A stretch of 64,000 bases of DNA, from positions 895,275 through 959,274 of the forward strand of contig MU004234.1 in the NCBI GenBank assembly GCA_010405405.1, read 5' to 3'. The position numbers were made by a program, and so were the translations under genes. Of the stretch, positions 23,331 to 33,626 are shown in pieces. The notes beneath the pieces were generated by a model. The model saw only the letters and a program-made list of their open reading frames with translations. It was not told where the DNA came from and did no database searches. The stretch is from Microthyrium microscopicum. Its lineage: Eukaryota > Ascomycota > Dothideomycetes > Microthyriales > Microthyriaceae. The number at the start of each line of letters is the position of its first letter. Position 1 is the stretch's first letter.

Positions 23331-24055
23331 TCAACCAAATGTTGGAGTAATTGAATATCCCACGCTCAGCTCATCTCCAGTTTTAAAGCACTGGAGAAAC
23401 AAAATTATGAGTTTCTTGATTTCGAAGAGAAGTTGTTAGGAAGTAACTCACATTAAACAAACCATCGACTCCCTCGTCCGGACTGGGCGAAAAGTTGCCT
23501 ATATAGCACCAAAGACTATCTGCATCTTTCAGTCGTAGTTTGCCGCGTAAGAACGATATCACGGCACTGAATGGCCGTGTAGCCGTAATTTTATATCGCG
23601 TTTGCTTCAATGATGGCGCATCGCGTAATGGATTGAAATGCACCGTAACTGTTCATGAAATTAGTTCTTGCCACCCACTACCGCACGAATTAATACGTTG
23701 GCTATAACATACTTTTCGGCGGCGCGGTATCTCTTGCGCCAGTCGCTGTTTCCAAGGCCTTGCGTGCATCGCCTGGTAACGTCGTCAGGATAACACTTGC
23801 ACTCATGGTCATCGGCATATCTGTCTCGGCCGTTTGATCCGGAATCGGAGCTGGCGTAACAATCGCACCGCTAGGCCCAGGCGAGGCTGGAGACTGCTGC
23901 CGCGCCATAGGAGAGGACATGGCACCGCGATTCTGTGGGTGTCTTGGAGATCCAGGTAGCGGAGGTGGATGATATGGAACCTGTGGAGATGGTGATGGCT
24001 GGCGAGGAGAGGTTGTGTCGGAGGCTTCCTTGGAGGGTCGCTGAGGTGCGGACAT
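23331..24055 (-). CDS. ATG12: Ubiquitin-like autophagy protein ATG12
   Basis: Three exons: 23713-24055, 23452-23648 and 23331-23390, with introns of 64 and 61 bases; product 199 residues. ATG12 is joined through its C-terminal Gly to ATG5 by ATG7 and ATG10. The ATG12-ATG5-ATG16 complex then helps attach ATG8 to lipid on forming autophagosomes. The first 110 residues are Pro/Ser/Gln-rich and disordered, as in many fungal ATG12 proteins. The ubiquitin-like fold begins at KITVHFNPL and shows FKISA-like YKITATRPFSAVI, KDADSLWCYI, the hallmark FSPSPDEGVDGLFNCF, and ends GYSITPTFG with the required last Gly. Length agrees with fungal family members. No neighbour is an autophagy gene. Confidence 0.94.
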
Positions 24056-24471
24056 CGTTGGTTTTTATTTAATGTAGTCGTTCAGTGGTTGGAAGATGTT
24101 GTCAGTGCCATCTCAGATCTAGCGATTCATTTGCGACCAAGTTGTGATGATGTCGAGGCCAAGAGAAAGTGAGGGAGTGAAGTTAGGTAGCAAGATCAGT
24201 TGACCAATCAGAAATCGAGAAACCGACCCGCCACAAGGCTGACTCTGGAATTTCTCACCCCAATTCTGAATCTGTCACGTTTTGCTAATGGAAATTGGAT
24301 GGATGCAATTTCCAAGTACTGAACTCCTTTACCCTCGAAAATTACAAAACTAAACGTGTTGGAGCTTCCTAGCAGCGTTGCGGACCAATGTACTACCAAA
24401 ACGGAACAAGGCTGAGCCAGCAAGTGTAATAACGCCTTTTCAGCATTTGGAAGCATCAACCAGGCCATCCT
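24056..24471. other. Intergenic region
   Basis: About 415 bases: the ATG12 upstream region and the 3' side of the next minus-strand gene. A minus-strand frame at 24208-24468 has no features. Confidence 0.45.
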
Positions 24472-25249
24472 CTAATAATCAACGCGCCGCATGCTTATCG
24501 GTTCAAAAGAGCTCCAATGGCTATTCTGCATGTCTAGTTCCCTCTGCTTCTTCTGCTTCTTTTTGTGTCGCCAGATTCCAAAGCCAACCGCCCACAACAG
24601 TCCAAGAACACTGCAGACTGGCCCAACAATAGCCCCAATTTCTGATGCTGTGCTTATTTTCCCACTGTTACTAGGGCTTTGAGTTGCGGTGGCCGACACA
24701 GTATGTGATGTGGTTCGCGACGTGGTCTGTGACGCCGTAGCCGTAGATGGAGTGATTGTGGACGACTGAGTAGCAGTTTGACCAAGAGTCGCAGTCAATG
24801 GGAGGTTTACACCAAGTCCAGCCGCGCAGCACGTGCTATTTGGCTGCGTTCGACCGAGAACATTACAGCAATAGCTCCCATCTGTACATTCGGTAACACT
24901 TGGGTTTTGGAGAACTATACCACAAATGTCAGCACAAAGTCACAGCTCATAGAGTAGATTGCAGATGAAACGTACAAAGACATAGATTAGCGCAGCCCAG
25001 GCTCGAGAAATTCGGATTCGTGCAACCTCCACGGAACATTGTTTGACCATTAGTTACGAGCCCATCCGGTCTGCAAATATCTCCATCAAAAGCCTGATAG
25101 CACATGCTAGCAACTCCTTCTGGTAAGTTGTTACTGCATGGTGCGTATGCGCTACTTGTAGCTGTTCCATCAGGCCAATAACAAGTCGCCCTTGAAGGGA
25201 ATATAAATGTAGAAACACTTAGTACTGACAACAGTAGACGAGCTTCCAT
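24472..25249 (-). CDS. Cys-rich single-span membrane protein, relative of the one at 16994-18322
   Basis: Two exons, 24976-25249 and 24472-24914, joined in phase 1 across a 60-base intron; product 238 residues. The signal peptide is MEARLLLSVLSVSTFIF. The outer domain begins CYWPDGTATSSAYAPC and carries CTNPNFSSLGCANLC, then DGSYCC and TCC. A Thr/Ser-rich stalk (about 130-180), one span (about 183-205) and a short basic tail with HKKKQKKQRE follow. The Cys pattern and order of parts match the gene at 16994-18322, and the intron after the Cys-Leu of the outer domain is in the same place and phase. An in-frame extension upstream of the chosen ATG is rejected because it would bury the signal peptide. 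Confidence 0.86.
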
Positions 25250-25689
25250 CCTTGAAGTCTTACACATTATCGAATGGGAGCGAGACGACCAGATCATTGT
25301 GAGGTACGATATCAAACAGGAAAACAAGATATAGAGGACCCGAACGGGGCAAAAACCTTTCTTGGCGGGGTAGCGAGTCAAAATATACACGGTATGCTTC
25401 TGGTCAGGCTGAAATGGCTCTAACATGCAGGTGGGTGCGGCGGTGCACTTGCATATGCCAAGGAGGTTATCTCCTTCCGCACATATCTTCTGAACATACT
25501 GTTCTCCGTCCGTATTATCTGTGAGGATACAAATGAAGATCAGGAGGCTCAAGGGGCTCCGCATATCACCGCTTGTGCAAAGATTCCCTACGTCTCGGGT
25601 TTACCATTTTGAGCATATAAAGGGGGCAGAATGATGAAAAAATAACCAACGATCTCTCTACGTAAAGTACTGGCGACTTTCAATCGCTA
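25250..25689. other. Intergenic region
   Basis: About 440 bases. No gene is seen; the open frame reaching in from the left is an upstream extension of the Cys-rich gene. Confidence 0.45.
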
Positions 25690-27390
25690 CTAATAGTCTT
25701 CTGCAAGAGCCCAGATAGGAATCTCCAGTCCATTCTCCTGCATGTGAATTAACAAGCGTCGATGAACTCTGCGTGCCTCGTCTCGTTCCGCTTGCATGGC
25801 TTCCAACTTTGTTATCGCAGTTGATACGGGCAGATGATGTGATGCAGCAGTACCAAACTGCTCTATTGCCTCTTCATCATCTATCACCACCAGCATCTGG
25901 TCTTTCGGGGCATAAGGCTTGATGTCGGGCAAATCTTCCAAAAGACAAGACCAGGCGATATCGAAGCGTGAATCAATAATATCACTTTCGATTATCAGTT
26001 GCTTCAAGCCCTTGAGATGAGTGAGAGCTTTCATGAAGGGCCAAGTTTTGAAGAGAGCTGCTTGCAATTCTTCTTTCTTGACGCCTTTCAGGGACCGGAT
26101 GTATGTTGTGCCACTTTGATAATGACTGAACTCTTTCGCGGCTTGCGGATCCACGTAGTATGAGCCTAGCTCTACGAATGGGAAGTCCAGCTGGCTGAGA
26201 ACCTGATGGTATGTCAGTAACTGATTGAAACGACTGTTAAAGACCTGATACTTTCAGATCCTGATCGACCTGTTTTCTGACTGAAGTAGGGAACGATGAA
26301 AAACCAGAACATGAAGCTTTTGTAAGGCAAACTTACGAGACGTAGAGATTTCAACTGAGGCAATGATGATATGACGGAGAATATTTCGGTGGTAAGTGAT
26401 GGAAACCCACTGGGCCACGCAGTATTGACTTGATCCTCTGACATCGTTTCTTTAAACTCGGTCGGCGTTTGCTCATATGTTCCAGGGAAGAAGGGATCGT
26501 CAATACTTAGATGGCGAATCCACTGCCAACAGTCGGGGCCAATAAATGAAAGGAAACGATGGAACCACATCACATAAGATATGTTGAAAGTGTTCGTGGT
26601 AAAAGCTGCGTGGAGTGCCTCGTGACGAAGCTGCCGATTTACTCGCAGAATCGGAAGTGATAGGAATGCTCTCATGTCATCTTCACCTTCAGAGCAGACA
26701 TTCAAGGGACTAGGCGAGAGGACGACTTGGTCCGCATCGTATTCTTTAGTTCTTTCTTCGTCTTCACTGTCATAATCATAGACAAGTCTGTGGTCGTCGT
26801 TACTGGATGTTTCAGAGTTTTCATCGGACGATACGAGATTGATGACCTCGCCCGTGAAATGTTCTGGAATACCGCGGTGATGTGGAATGTCATCGCGGAT
26901 CAGTTCTGTAGAGAAGTGTGGCTCTAACAAAGCAAACTCCAGTATATTACTTCTCAATTCTGGAGGGATTAGTAAATGTTTTGAAAGGATGAGAACCGAC
27001 ATACCATAAGGTAGGTCCATCAATCTGAATAAGGGCGATTTGAGAGGCTTTAGTGGGTTGTGAGGATGGTAGTACTATATAGATTAGTGGGAATACCAAG
27101 AAGAGCTGCAACGTCTCGAAACGCACCGGTCTGGTAGTCCATGCTTGATTTTCTTCTGGTGGTATTGGAACGAATATCGGCGAGTAGCTTTCGATTTCGT
27201 TTCGAAGAACGGGAAACTCCGATTTCAAGCGTTTGGAAGTACGGTAGCAATCGTAGTCGTACTCAATGTCCTCTTCCATTAGATGTTTCTTGCCTGCCTC
27301 CATGTCCTGATGGGCAGGATCATCCTCTGGAGTTGGATGACGCTGACGAGCTGGTTGGAGACCAACAACAGGTGCTTGTCGTTGTTGCAT
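25690..27390 (-). CDS. F-box-like (2EXR-type) protein
   Basis: Model of four exons: 27097-27390, 27005-27047, 26337-26959 and 25690-26202; product 490 residues, all phases agree. After a polar, acidic N terminus comes the key motif SPLFRLMDLPYELRSNILEF at about residues 103-122, the usual opening of fungal F-box-like domains (LP.ELR..I...). Next are an acidic insert (YDYDSEDEERTKEYD) and RVNRQLRHEALHAAF, also typical. Families of this type are greatly expanded in fungi and probably bind partners for ubiquitin ligases or act as adaptors; the target is unknown. The last intron (26203-26336, 134 bases) is longer than its neighbours and may hide a small exon. The ATG at 27390 is the first in frame, yet an upstream exon is possible, because the frame stays open to an AG at 27412. 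Confidence 0.72.
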
Positions 27391-28324
27391 TTCCCTAAGC
27401 ACAGCGGCCTAGAACCATACTGTTAGCTTTATGGTTTTGTTCTCTCAAAGGGAACGTGCGGCTGCATCATTGTATGACATGTTCAAAAAGTCTGGAAAGA
27501 CAGTAGCTCGTAGACTAGGCACTGCATAGATTTGTTAGATTTTTTATTATCGCCAGGAACAAAGAATTACCTGGCCCAAACTCTTGTGCTTCTGCAGTTA
27601 AGCCTGCACGGAGCGTTGATTAGCATCGAAGCATTTCCGGCGAGATCAGGCTGTCATTCTCATCAATCTTTGGGCATCAGCCTACCTGTATCCGAGTTCC
27701 CGTTTGCGTCCATCCTGAGGTTGAACACTGCAGTCGATGAGGGAAAAGAGAATCGCGATGAAATCAGAGCTGAAAGATATGCGTAACTCTGGAGGCCGGG
27801 GGCCAAGTTGAAGTCCCAGGCAGATCCACTTTGGAGCCTTGCTTAGTAAGAATTCTACACTCAGCGCAAGCTAAGACAATCAAAGTACCGGAGACTTTGG
27901 AAAAATATGAATCTCCAGCATTCAAGGTCTGAGGGAAGAAACAATGGGAGACAGTGTCATTGACGAATTAGGTCGTGGTGGATGGTGTAAACAGTCATGG
28001 GAGCAAGCATGGTAGGCAGAAAGAGGAAACCTTCAACACTGCCAGCAGCTTGAGTGTGGCAGTGTATGAAAGCGCAGCACCATCCTAACACCTTACGCAA
28101 TCCACGGCTAACTCGATAGAACCTGCATTTTCTCATACACGGCGCTGTGGGGCGCTCCTGCTAATCACTTCCAAATACCTACTTGGAACTCTGATTCAAC
28201 TAGCCTGCTGGGCATTGACTATACTCGTAAATGGCTTGCATATTTTGATAAAGTCAGCTTCGTAGCCAACAAGGCTGATGGAAGCGCGCCATTTATTCGG
28301 CCGAGCCATAGCTCACCATCGAGT
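27391..28324. other. Intergenic region
   Basis: About 930 bases between two minus-strand F-box-like genes. A possible extra 5' exon of the right-hand gene's neighbour at about 27410-27490 cannot be settled. The plus-strand frame 27532-27786 is probably chance. Confidence 0.4.
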
Positions 28325-29932
28325 TTACACAATCCATCCTATTACCTCCAAAATATCACCCAGTTTCGGGTCTCCATACCAATCACGATGCGGAACATCA
28401 GGGAAGGCATCCAGATTAAAATCAAAAGCTAAACCAGGGCCAACTAGACTTATAAGTGTGCCTTTTTTCATGCCTAGCTGTGGCCAGTAGAATGTATCAA
28501 TACTGACTGGTACTTTATCGAGGCCATAGGATACCAGCAGATCATAAAATCGTTTTAAAGCTCGGCATGAGCTAGGTCGCCCGATACTTCGTAACCAGTA
28601 GTCATCTCCAAAGGCGTTGAGCGTGATGCTGATTTTCGAACTTTTCATGTTGAAATCGCTGCTCATCAGCTTAAAAAGGGATGGCATGCCCCTGCAGTCC
28701 TCCTTCAGTAATTTAGGGGGTTCGTGGATACTTCTGTACAACGGATTGTTGTCGAATTTGATATGCAGATGTCTGATAAAATCGAGACGATATCTAGGGA
28801 TCGATTCAAGCTGTCGTAGCACTTCAAGGGCCGATCCAGAAACTATAAACTGATTCTGCTTGTAGAACACCTCAAAAGCCTGCTCGCGGATGCTGCGATT
28901 GATCGCAAACAGTGGAGAGCTTCGTATAGGATTGCACCTGCAGCTACTGGAGTAGGTAAGGTAATAATCGCTATCGCAGAAACATAGACTTCGGGAGCTG
29001 AAGACTTCGTGCCGCTTTCCACCACATTGTCCACAGCACTCGCTGATCTTTTTGAATTTTCCTGAGATAGGAAGTTGAGACCTGACGGCGAGTTCAGTCT
29101 GAGACAAGACCTTCAATCGTATCTCAACTGGAAGATTCGAGAATGATACGGAACTTTGGGGATTACACGTTGGTGTTGCAGTGTTGACAATCATCGCGTG
29201 GCTGTAGGTCTTCAACAGAGCTTTTATATTATCCCTGTCCGGACAATTCCAGCGCGTGTTTCTCCGAGGCATTCCGCATGCTAAACCATGAACCCACTCG
29301 AAGGGGCCAGTAGTCCAGGGACCAACCAAAAATTGTACAGATTTGAATGGAGCCATTCCAGCGCTTAAGACTGCATCAAGTAAAGTTTGAACTTCGTGCG
29401 TCGACTTGGTGCCGGCGAGAGAGAACGTTATCCTCACATCTGATCGCTTATGATACTTCAGGACTGTCGAGAGGACCAGACACATCTCACGCCACTCATC
29501 GAGCTTTTCGTCGAAGGAATAGACCGGCTCATGCATATCCGCAAACTCTACTTCTAGAATTTTCAAATGCATCCACGCCAACGGGGGCAAAGAACGAGAT
29601 AGCCAGTTGTTCATTTTTTTGGTGCATATTTTGAATGAGTTTTCGCTATAGAACATGTTGATTGCGTCGTGGTATAGTGTCCTGCATGTATACATGATAT
29701 TCGCGCAAGGGATGTCGTACTTGATCTGGGTAGGTGATTCGTACCGCTCATGAAGATCACAGGACCTGTAATTATAGTAGGCCCCGCAAGAGACTCCCAG
29801 GCTTTGCTCTAACATGATAATCGGAAATTCATGGATCAGGCCGGAGTGACGTAGAATATCAAGTCGTATATGCTGTGGAAGGCCCAGCAGGTGGTGGGGA
29901 GGAGATCTTTTGGTGTTCTCAGAAGATGCCAT
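28325..29932 (-). CDS. Protein with two F-box-like (2EXR-type) modules
   Basis: Single exon, 535 residues. The first module starts at about residue 17 (GLPQHIRLDILRHSGLI). The second starts near residue 265 (SFSNLPVEIRLKVLSQTELA). Both are followed by the usual blocks: ...TCRTLYHDAINMFYSENSF and INRSIREQAFEVFYKQNQF. Between the second motif and its follow-up lies a Cys cluster, CCGQCGG...LCFC...CRC, which may bind a metal and is often seen in this kind of fungal protein. The layout suggests an internal duplication. Biochemical role is unknown. It sits next to another F-box-like gene on the same strand, with little sequence in common beyond the motif. Confidence 0.82.
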   Translation of the reverse strand: MASSENTKRSPPHHLLGLPQHIRLDILRHSGLIHEFPIIMLEQSLGVSCGAYYNYRSCDLHERYESPTQIKYDIPCANIMYTCRTLYHDAINMFYSENSFKICTKKMNNWLSRSLPPLAWMHLKILEVEFADMHEPVYSFDEKLDEWREMCLVLSTVLKYHKRSDVRITFSLAGTKSTHEVQTLLDAVLSAGMAPFKSVQFLVGPWTTGPFEWVHGLACGMPRRNTRWNCPDRDNIKALLKTYSHAMIVNTATPTCNPQSSVSFSNLPVEIRLKVLSQTELAVRSQLPISGKFKKISECCGQCGGKRHEVFSSRSLCFCDSDYYLTYSSSCRCNPIRSSPLFAINRSIREQAFEVFYKQNQFIVSGSALEVLRQLESIPRYRLDFIRHLHIKFDNNPLYRSIHEPPKLLKEDCRGMPSLFKLMSSDFNMKSSKISITLNAFGDDYWLRSIGRPSSCRALKRFYDLLVSYGLDKVPVSIDTFYWPQLGMKKGTLISLVGPGLAFDFNLDAFPDVPHRDWYGDPKLGDILEVIGWIV

Positions 29933-30510
29933 GATTGTAAACGAAGCTGAGGTCTTTCTAAGAGGAATTTATTGATCGTGAGTCTTTTCCAAGGCTGAGC
30001 GATTTTGAAAGGCAAGGGTTTGCTCACGCTCCAGGGACAGCCAATATGTATTAATACAGAAGTTTGATGGCAGTGTGGAGAGAAAATCTGGTGTGTAGGA
30101 GATCCACACTTGTTATCTCGGCATATATACTAACGGGTAGTACAAAAGCCTCTACCGGCGAGTGCGGAGTAAAAGTTTTCGGTTCCTTGGGTCCCTAATC
30201 TAGAGACATACCGTGGTGAAGCAGCCAAGCTAAATTTCAGCCTTGTATGTGGTCAGCCTTATACACATTTAAGGTTCGCAATAGATCCCTGTAAATCCCG
30301 AGGCACTAGGGTTTAAGCATAAACTAGATCAAATCAATCTTGTGGCGTTGAGCTTGATGACGCTGACATGACATATCACCACTCCTCCAATCTATGCTTC
30401 CTAATCACTCTTACAACACCAAAGATCCAGACCTACAATTCCAATTCATCTACACTGCCTCAATTATCAACAACAACCGTCTATAAAATACCTTCTCCCT
30501 CACATAGTTA
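29933..30510. other. Divergent promoter region
   Basis: About 580 bases between the minus-strand F-box-like gene and MsrB. A TATAAAATA run at 30482-30490 lies some 25 bases before the MsrB ATG and may mark its core promoter or leader. Confidence 0.4.
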
Positions 30511-31198
30511 ATGCGCAACCTTGCCTCCACAATCCTCACCACCATCCATCTCCTCCGCAACTCAACACTATCAGCAATCCGCTACAGACCAACAACCCTC
30601 CCAAGACCAGTCCTACGCGCCTCTATGCCAATCCCCTTCTTCGGCGCTTTGTTCTCCAGCACTCCCAAGACCGAGAAAATGTATCCAGTCAACAAAAGCG
30701 ACTCTGAGTGGCAAGCCCAGCTCTCCCCCAGTAAGTCTCCCCTCTCACACAACCCCGCCACATCACCCATTTCAATCATATACTAACGTATTCTCAGCGC
30801 AATTCCGCATCCTCCGCGAAAAAGGCACCGAGTCACCCGGCTCCGGAACCTACGACAAGCACCACCCCACCGCCGGCACCTACAACTGCGCCGGCTGCAA
30901 TGCACCCCTCTACACCGCACAACATAAATTCAAGTCCGGCTGTGGCTGGCCCGCCTTTTTCGACGCCGTGCCTGGCGCTGTAGAACGACACGTGGACCGA
31001 GCATTCGGAATGTCACGGACGGAGATTGTGTGTGCGAAATGTGGTGGTCATTTGGGACATGTGTTCAAGGGCGAGGGATACGATACGCCAACGGATGAGA
31101 GGCATTGTGTGAACAGTGTGAGTTTGAAGTTTGACAAGAATGATAAGGTCATCGATGATACGAAGAAAGAGGGGGAGGGGAGTAAGGCTGAGTTGTAA
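30511..31198 (+). CDS. Peptide-methionine (R)-S-oxide reductase MsrB
   Basis: Two exons, 30511-30730 and 30798-31198, 67-base intron with a TACTAAC branch signal; product 206 residues. MsrB reduces methionine-R-sulfoxide in proteins using thioredoxin, repairing oxidative damage. Zinc site: CAGC (Cys104, 107) and CAKC (Cys152, 155). Active site: GCGWPAFF (about 121-128), GHLGHVF and RHCVNSVSL with catalytic Cys177. Cys122 beside Gly-Trp-Pro could be the resolving Cys. The first 40 residues are rich in Arg, Leu, Ser and Thr without acidic residues, as in mitochondrial targeting signals. In-frame Met39 and Met57 could give a cytosolic form. The C-terminal tail is acidic and lysine-rich. Confidence 0.94.
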
Positions 31199-31462
31199 AC
31201 ATGTCTTAGGCAGAGTTGTATGAGTCGATGGGTGCGATTTAAGTTATGACATGTCACGAATGATGCTTTGTAGGAATAGTACGAGAAATTGATTATCAAG
31301 ATAAATGTTGGTGATCTTAAAGGGTGAAAATGAGGTCGTGAGGTAGTCGCTAGTAAAGACAAGTCCACCCAGTATATCCAAAAACGCCTTGCTATGTGTG
31401 TATATCACACTGTCCCGAGGTGTGGTATGGGCTTCCGTCTTCAGTCTGTCTGGTCGTGCTAG

Positions 31463-32689
31463 TTATATGACATCTACATAGTTGCTATATTCTGTTAGTA
31501 TTAAGCAAGACTAGAAATGAGACAACAACTTGCCTGGGGAAAATTCCTTCCCGTCCGCCTATTCGCCCTGTCCACCAATCGGTCTCATTGTCTGTTCTCT
31601 TGAGTATCGTGACAATATCACCCTTCTTGAAACTCAAATCGCCATCTTGCTCGCCATCAAATGTGAACTTTGCGACAGCTTGATCTGCCGCAGCCCCTTT
31701 TTGACCAAATTTTGGCTTTGGGGCGATTGGTGGAGGTGCTCTCTTCGCAGGGATGAATGAGCGATTCGCAGATTCGTTGGCTTGCGTATATGACCGATTG
31801 ATGCCTCCACCACCATGCTCTGATGGCGCGTCACGATCGTATAAGTCATCCTGCCACGTAGCGGACCGATTCGGCTTCGAACTCGTAGGACTGCGCCCAT
31901 CGCGCCAACTCACATCCTCATGCTCATCGCCATATACCGGCTCCTCGTTGTATACCGCGTCCGCGGTAGTAGCAGCCACACCTGCAAATGTGCGCGAATT
32001 GAGCACATGTAGCAGCGCATCCGCTTCCGTTGGCGCTGGTATCGAGCCACCCAGCAAACTCGCCGCCGACACAGTGCGGTTGTATAGCTTCGCATTCGCG
32101 TCTTTGCGTTCAATTATCACGCTGCCTTCCAAACTGACCCCTGCGAACAGCCCCTTTGTCCTGCTGTACGCGAACACTCCACTAACACCCTTCATGCTTG
32201 CCGCACCCGCGGCCTCCGCACTCCGCCCAACCGGTCCAGCCGCAATACCCACATTTCCACCCAATGTCACAGAGCCCGCTTGGCTGAACGTCTTCACGGC
32301 ATCGTTGCTGTTCAGGATGAACACGAAATCGGTGAACTCGAGGCCGATCTGGCCACCAAAGCCAGCACCACCGGTGCCAATGGCGGAGGGCGCGGACCAG
32401 GTGCCATCGGGTAGACGGGCGATGACGAGACCAGAACCAACGCGGCCGGAGCCGAGGAAACCTATTTTCACGACGGAGAGGATGGCAAGACCTTTGGCTC
32501 GGGCGAGGATGTCGGGAGGAATGATCTTGTCTTGCCCGAGTGCTTGATTCGGGTCGACAAAAGATGTAAGGATTTTCGCGGCTTTCTTGCATTCACCTGA
32601 AGGCTGTTAGTGGAGTGACCGATGGTCATGGATGAAAGCGTACTTTTCATGCTCGAAAACGGCAGCGGGTTATTGATTCCTAGAGGCAT
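31463..32689 (-). CDS. YSC84-type SYLF and SH3 domain protein (actin/endocytosis)
   Basis: Three exons: 32644-32689, 31534-32596 and 31463-31484; product 376 residues. In yeast, Ysc84/Lsb3 proteins bind actin, membranes and the WASP homologue Las17 at endocytic sites. The N-terminal SYLF domain (about 1-225) runs from MPLGINNPLPFSS through GFLGSGRVGSGLVIARLPDG, IGTGGAGFGGQIG and AGSVTLGGNVGIAAGPVGR. A polar linker follows. The C-terminal SH3 domain (about 320-376) begins AVAKFTFDGEQDGDLSFKKG and ends GIFPSNYVDVI. The last intron starts with GC, not GT: the junction AG|GCAAGT to TAG restores the canonical SH3 ending, while reading on gives a non-SH3 tail. The first exon is 46 bases. Confidence 0.92.
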
Positions 32690-33626
32690 GATGATGGATG
32701 TCCTGTGTCGGCTACACGAGCTGGTATTGGAAAGACGTCGTTGGCTATATTATGGTGAAGGGGAAGGGACGAAAGCGAGTCCTTGAAATCTATACCTCTT
32801 GTCCGCGGCAAGAATAGGCAGATGAAGATAGAGAATTGGTGGGCAGTGCAAAGAGGGTTGCGTGGACGTTGTCGTTTGCAGACAGCGACTTGGCAAGTTG
32901 GCGGCGCATGTGGCATGACGATCGTGATGGTGGGGCTTGCCGACCAAAGTCTGCTCAGCCACCAACTCTCAACTTCACCTCGTCCCTTTTCACCACAGGA
33001 AATCATTCTCATCATTAATACTTTCCCTTTAATGATGGTTTTCACCGTGTCAATTACCACTAGAGGTCAGTGGCATGGATGGTGATCTTCAGATGACGCG
33101 GCAGTCATGTCAGACCTCTGCCAGCACTTGTTGATGAATGAATGCTCTGCGGACATCAAATGTCTATTTCAAACAACAGCTCAGTAAACAAATCTGTACA
33201 TAGTAGTAGGCATCATTCACAGCTTCATTATCAACCAGGCGTGCAAATGAACCGTTGCGAGACACTTTGAACAGCGACCCAAAGAGACTACTCTGACCTT
33301 ATGATCAAACTCTGAAACAGTCAACTTAAAAGTTAAAGTCAAGGAGCAGCACACGAAGCATCAACAGGCATGAGTAGTAATAATCATCGCGTGAGACATG
33401 GACCTGCCATCTTTCTATGGTCAACCCGAAAGTTGAAGCGAGAGCACAAGTCCTTTGCTTCGTCTTCTAGACCTCCAGTCTCTCACATTGAAAACGGGAA
33501 AAAAATTACTACAATACTCTCAAGGATCCGGGTACCGAGCCTAGTTATTGCAGATCAGCGGAACTATGGAGACTACATTAGGCACTCGGGTAGGTTAACA
33601 GTAAACCCGCCCAAAGCCAAGACGAT
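32690..33626. other. Intergenic region
   Basis: About 940 bases between the YSC84 start and the 3' end of the NOD-like receptor gene. Open frames here (for example 33370-33675 plus, 32680-33060 minus) show no family features. Confidence 0.45.
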
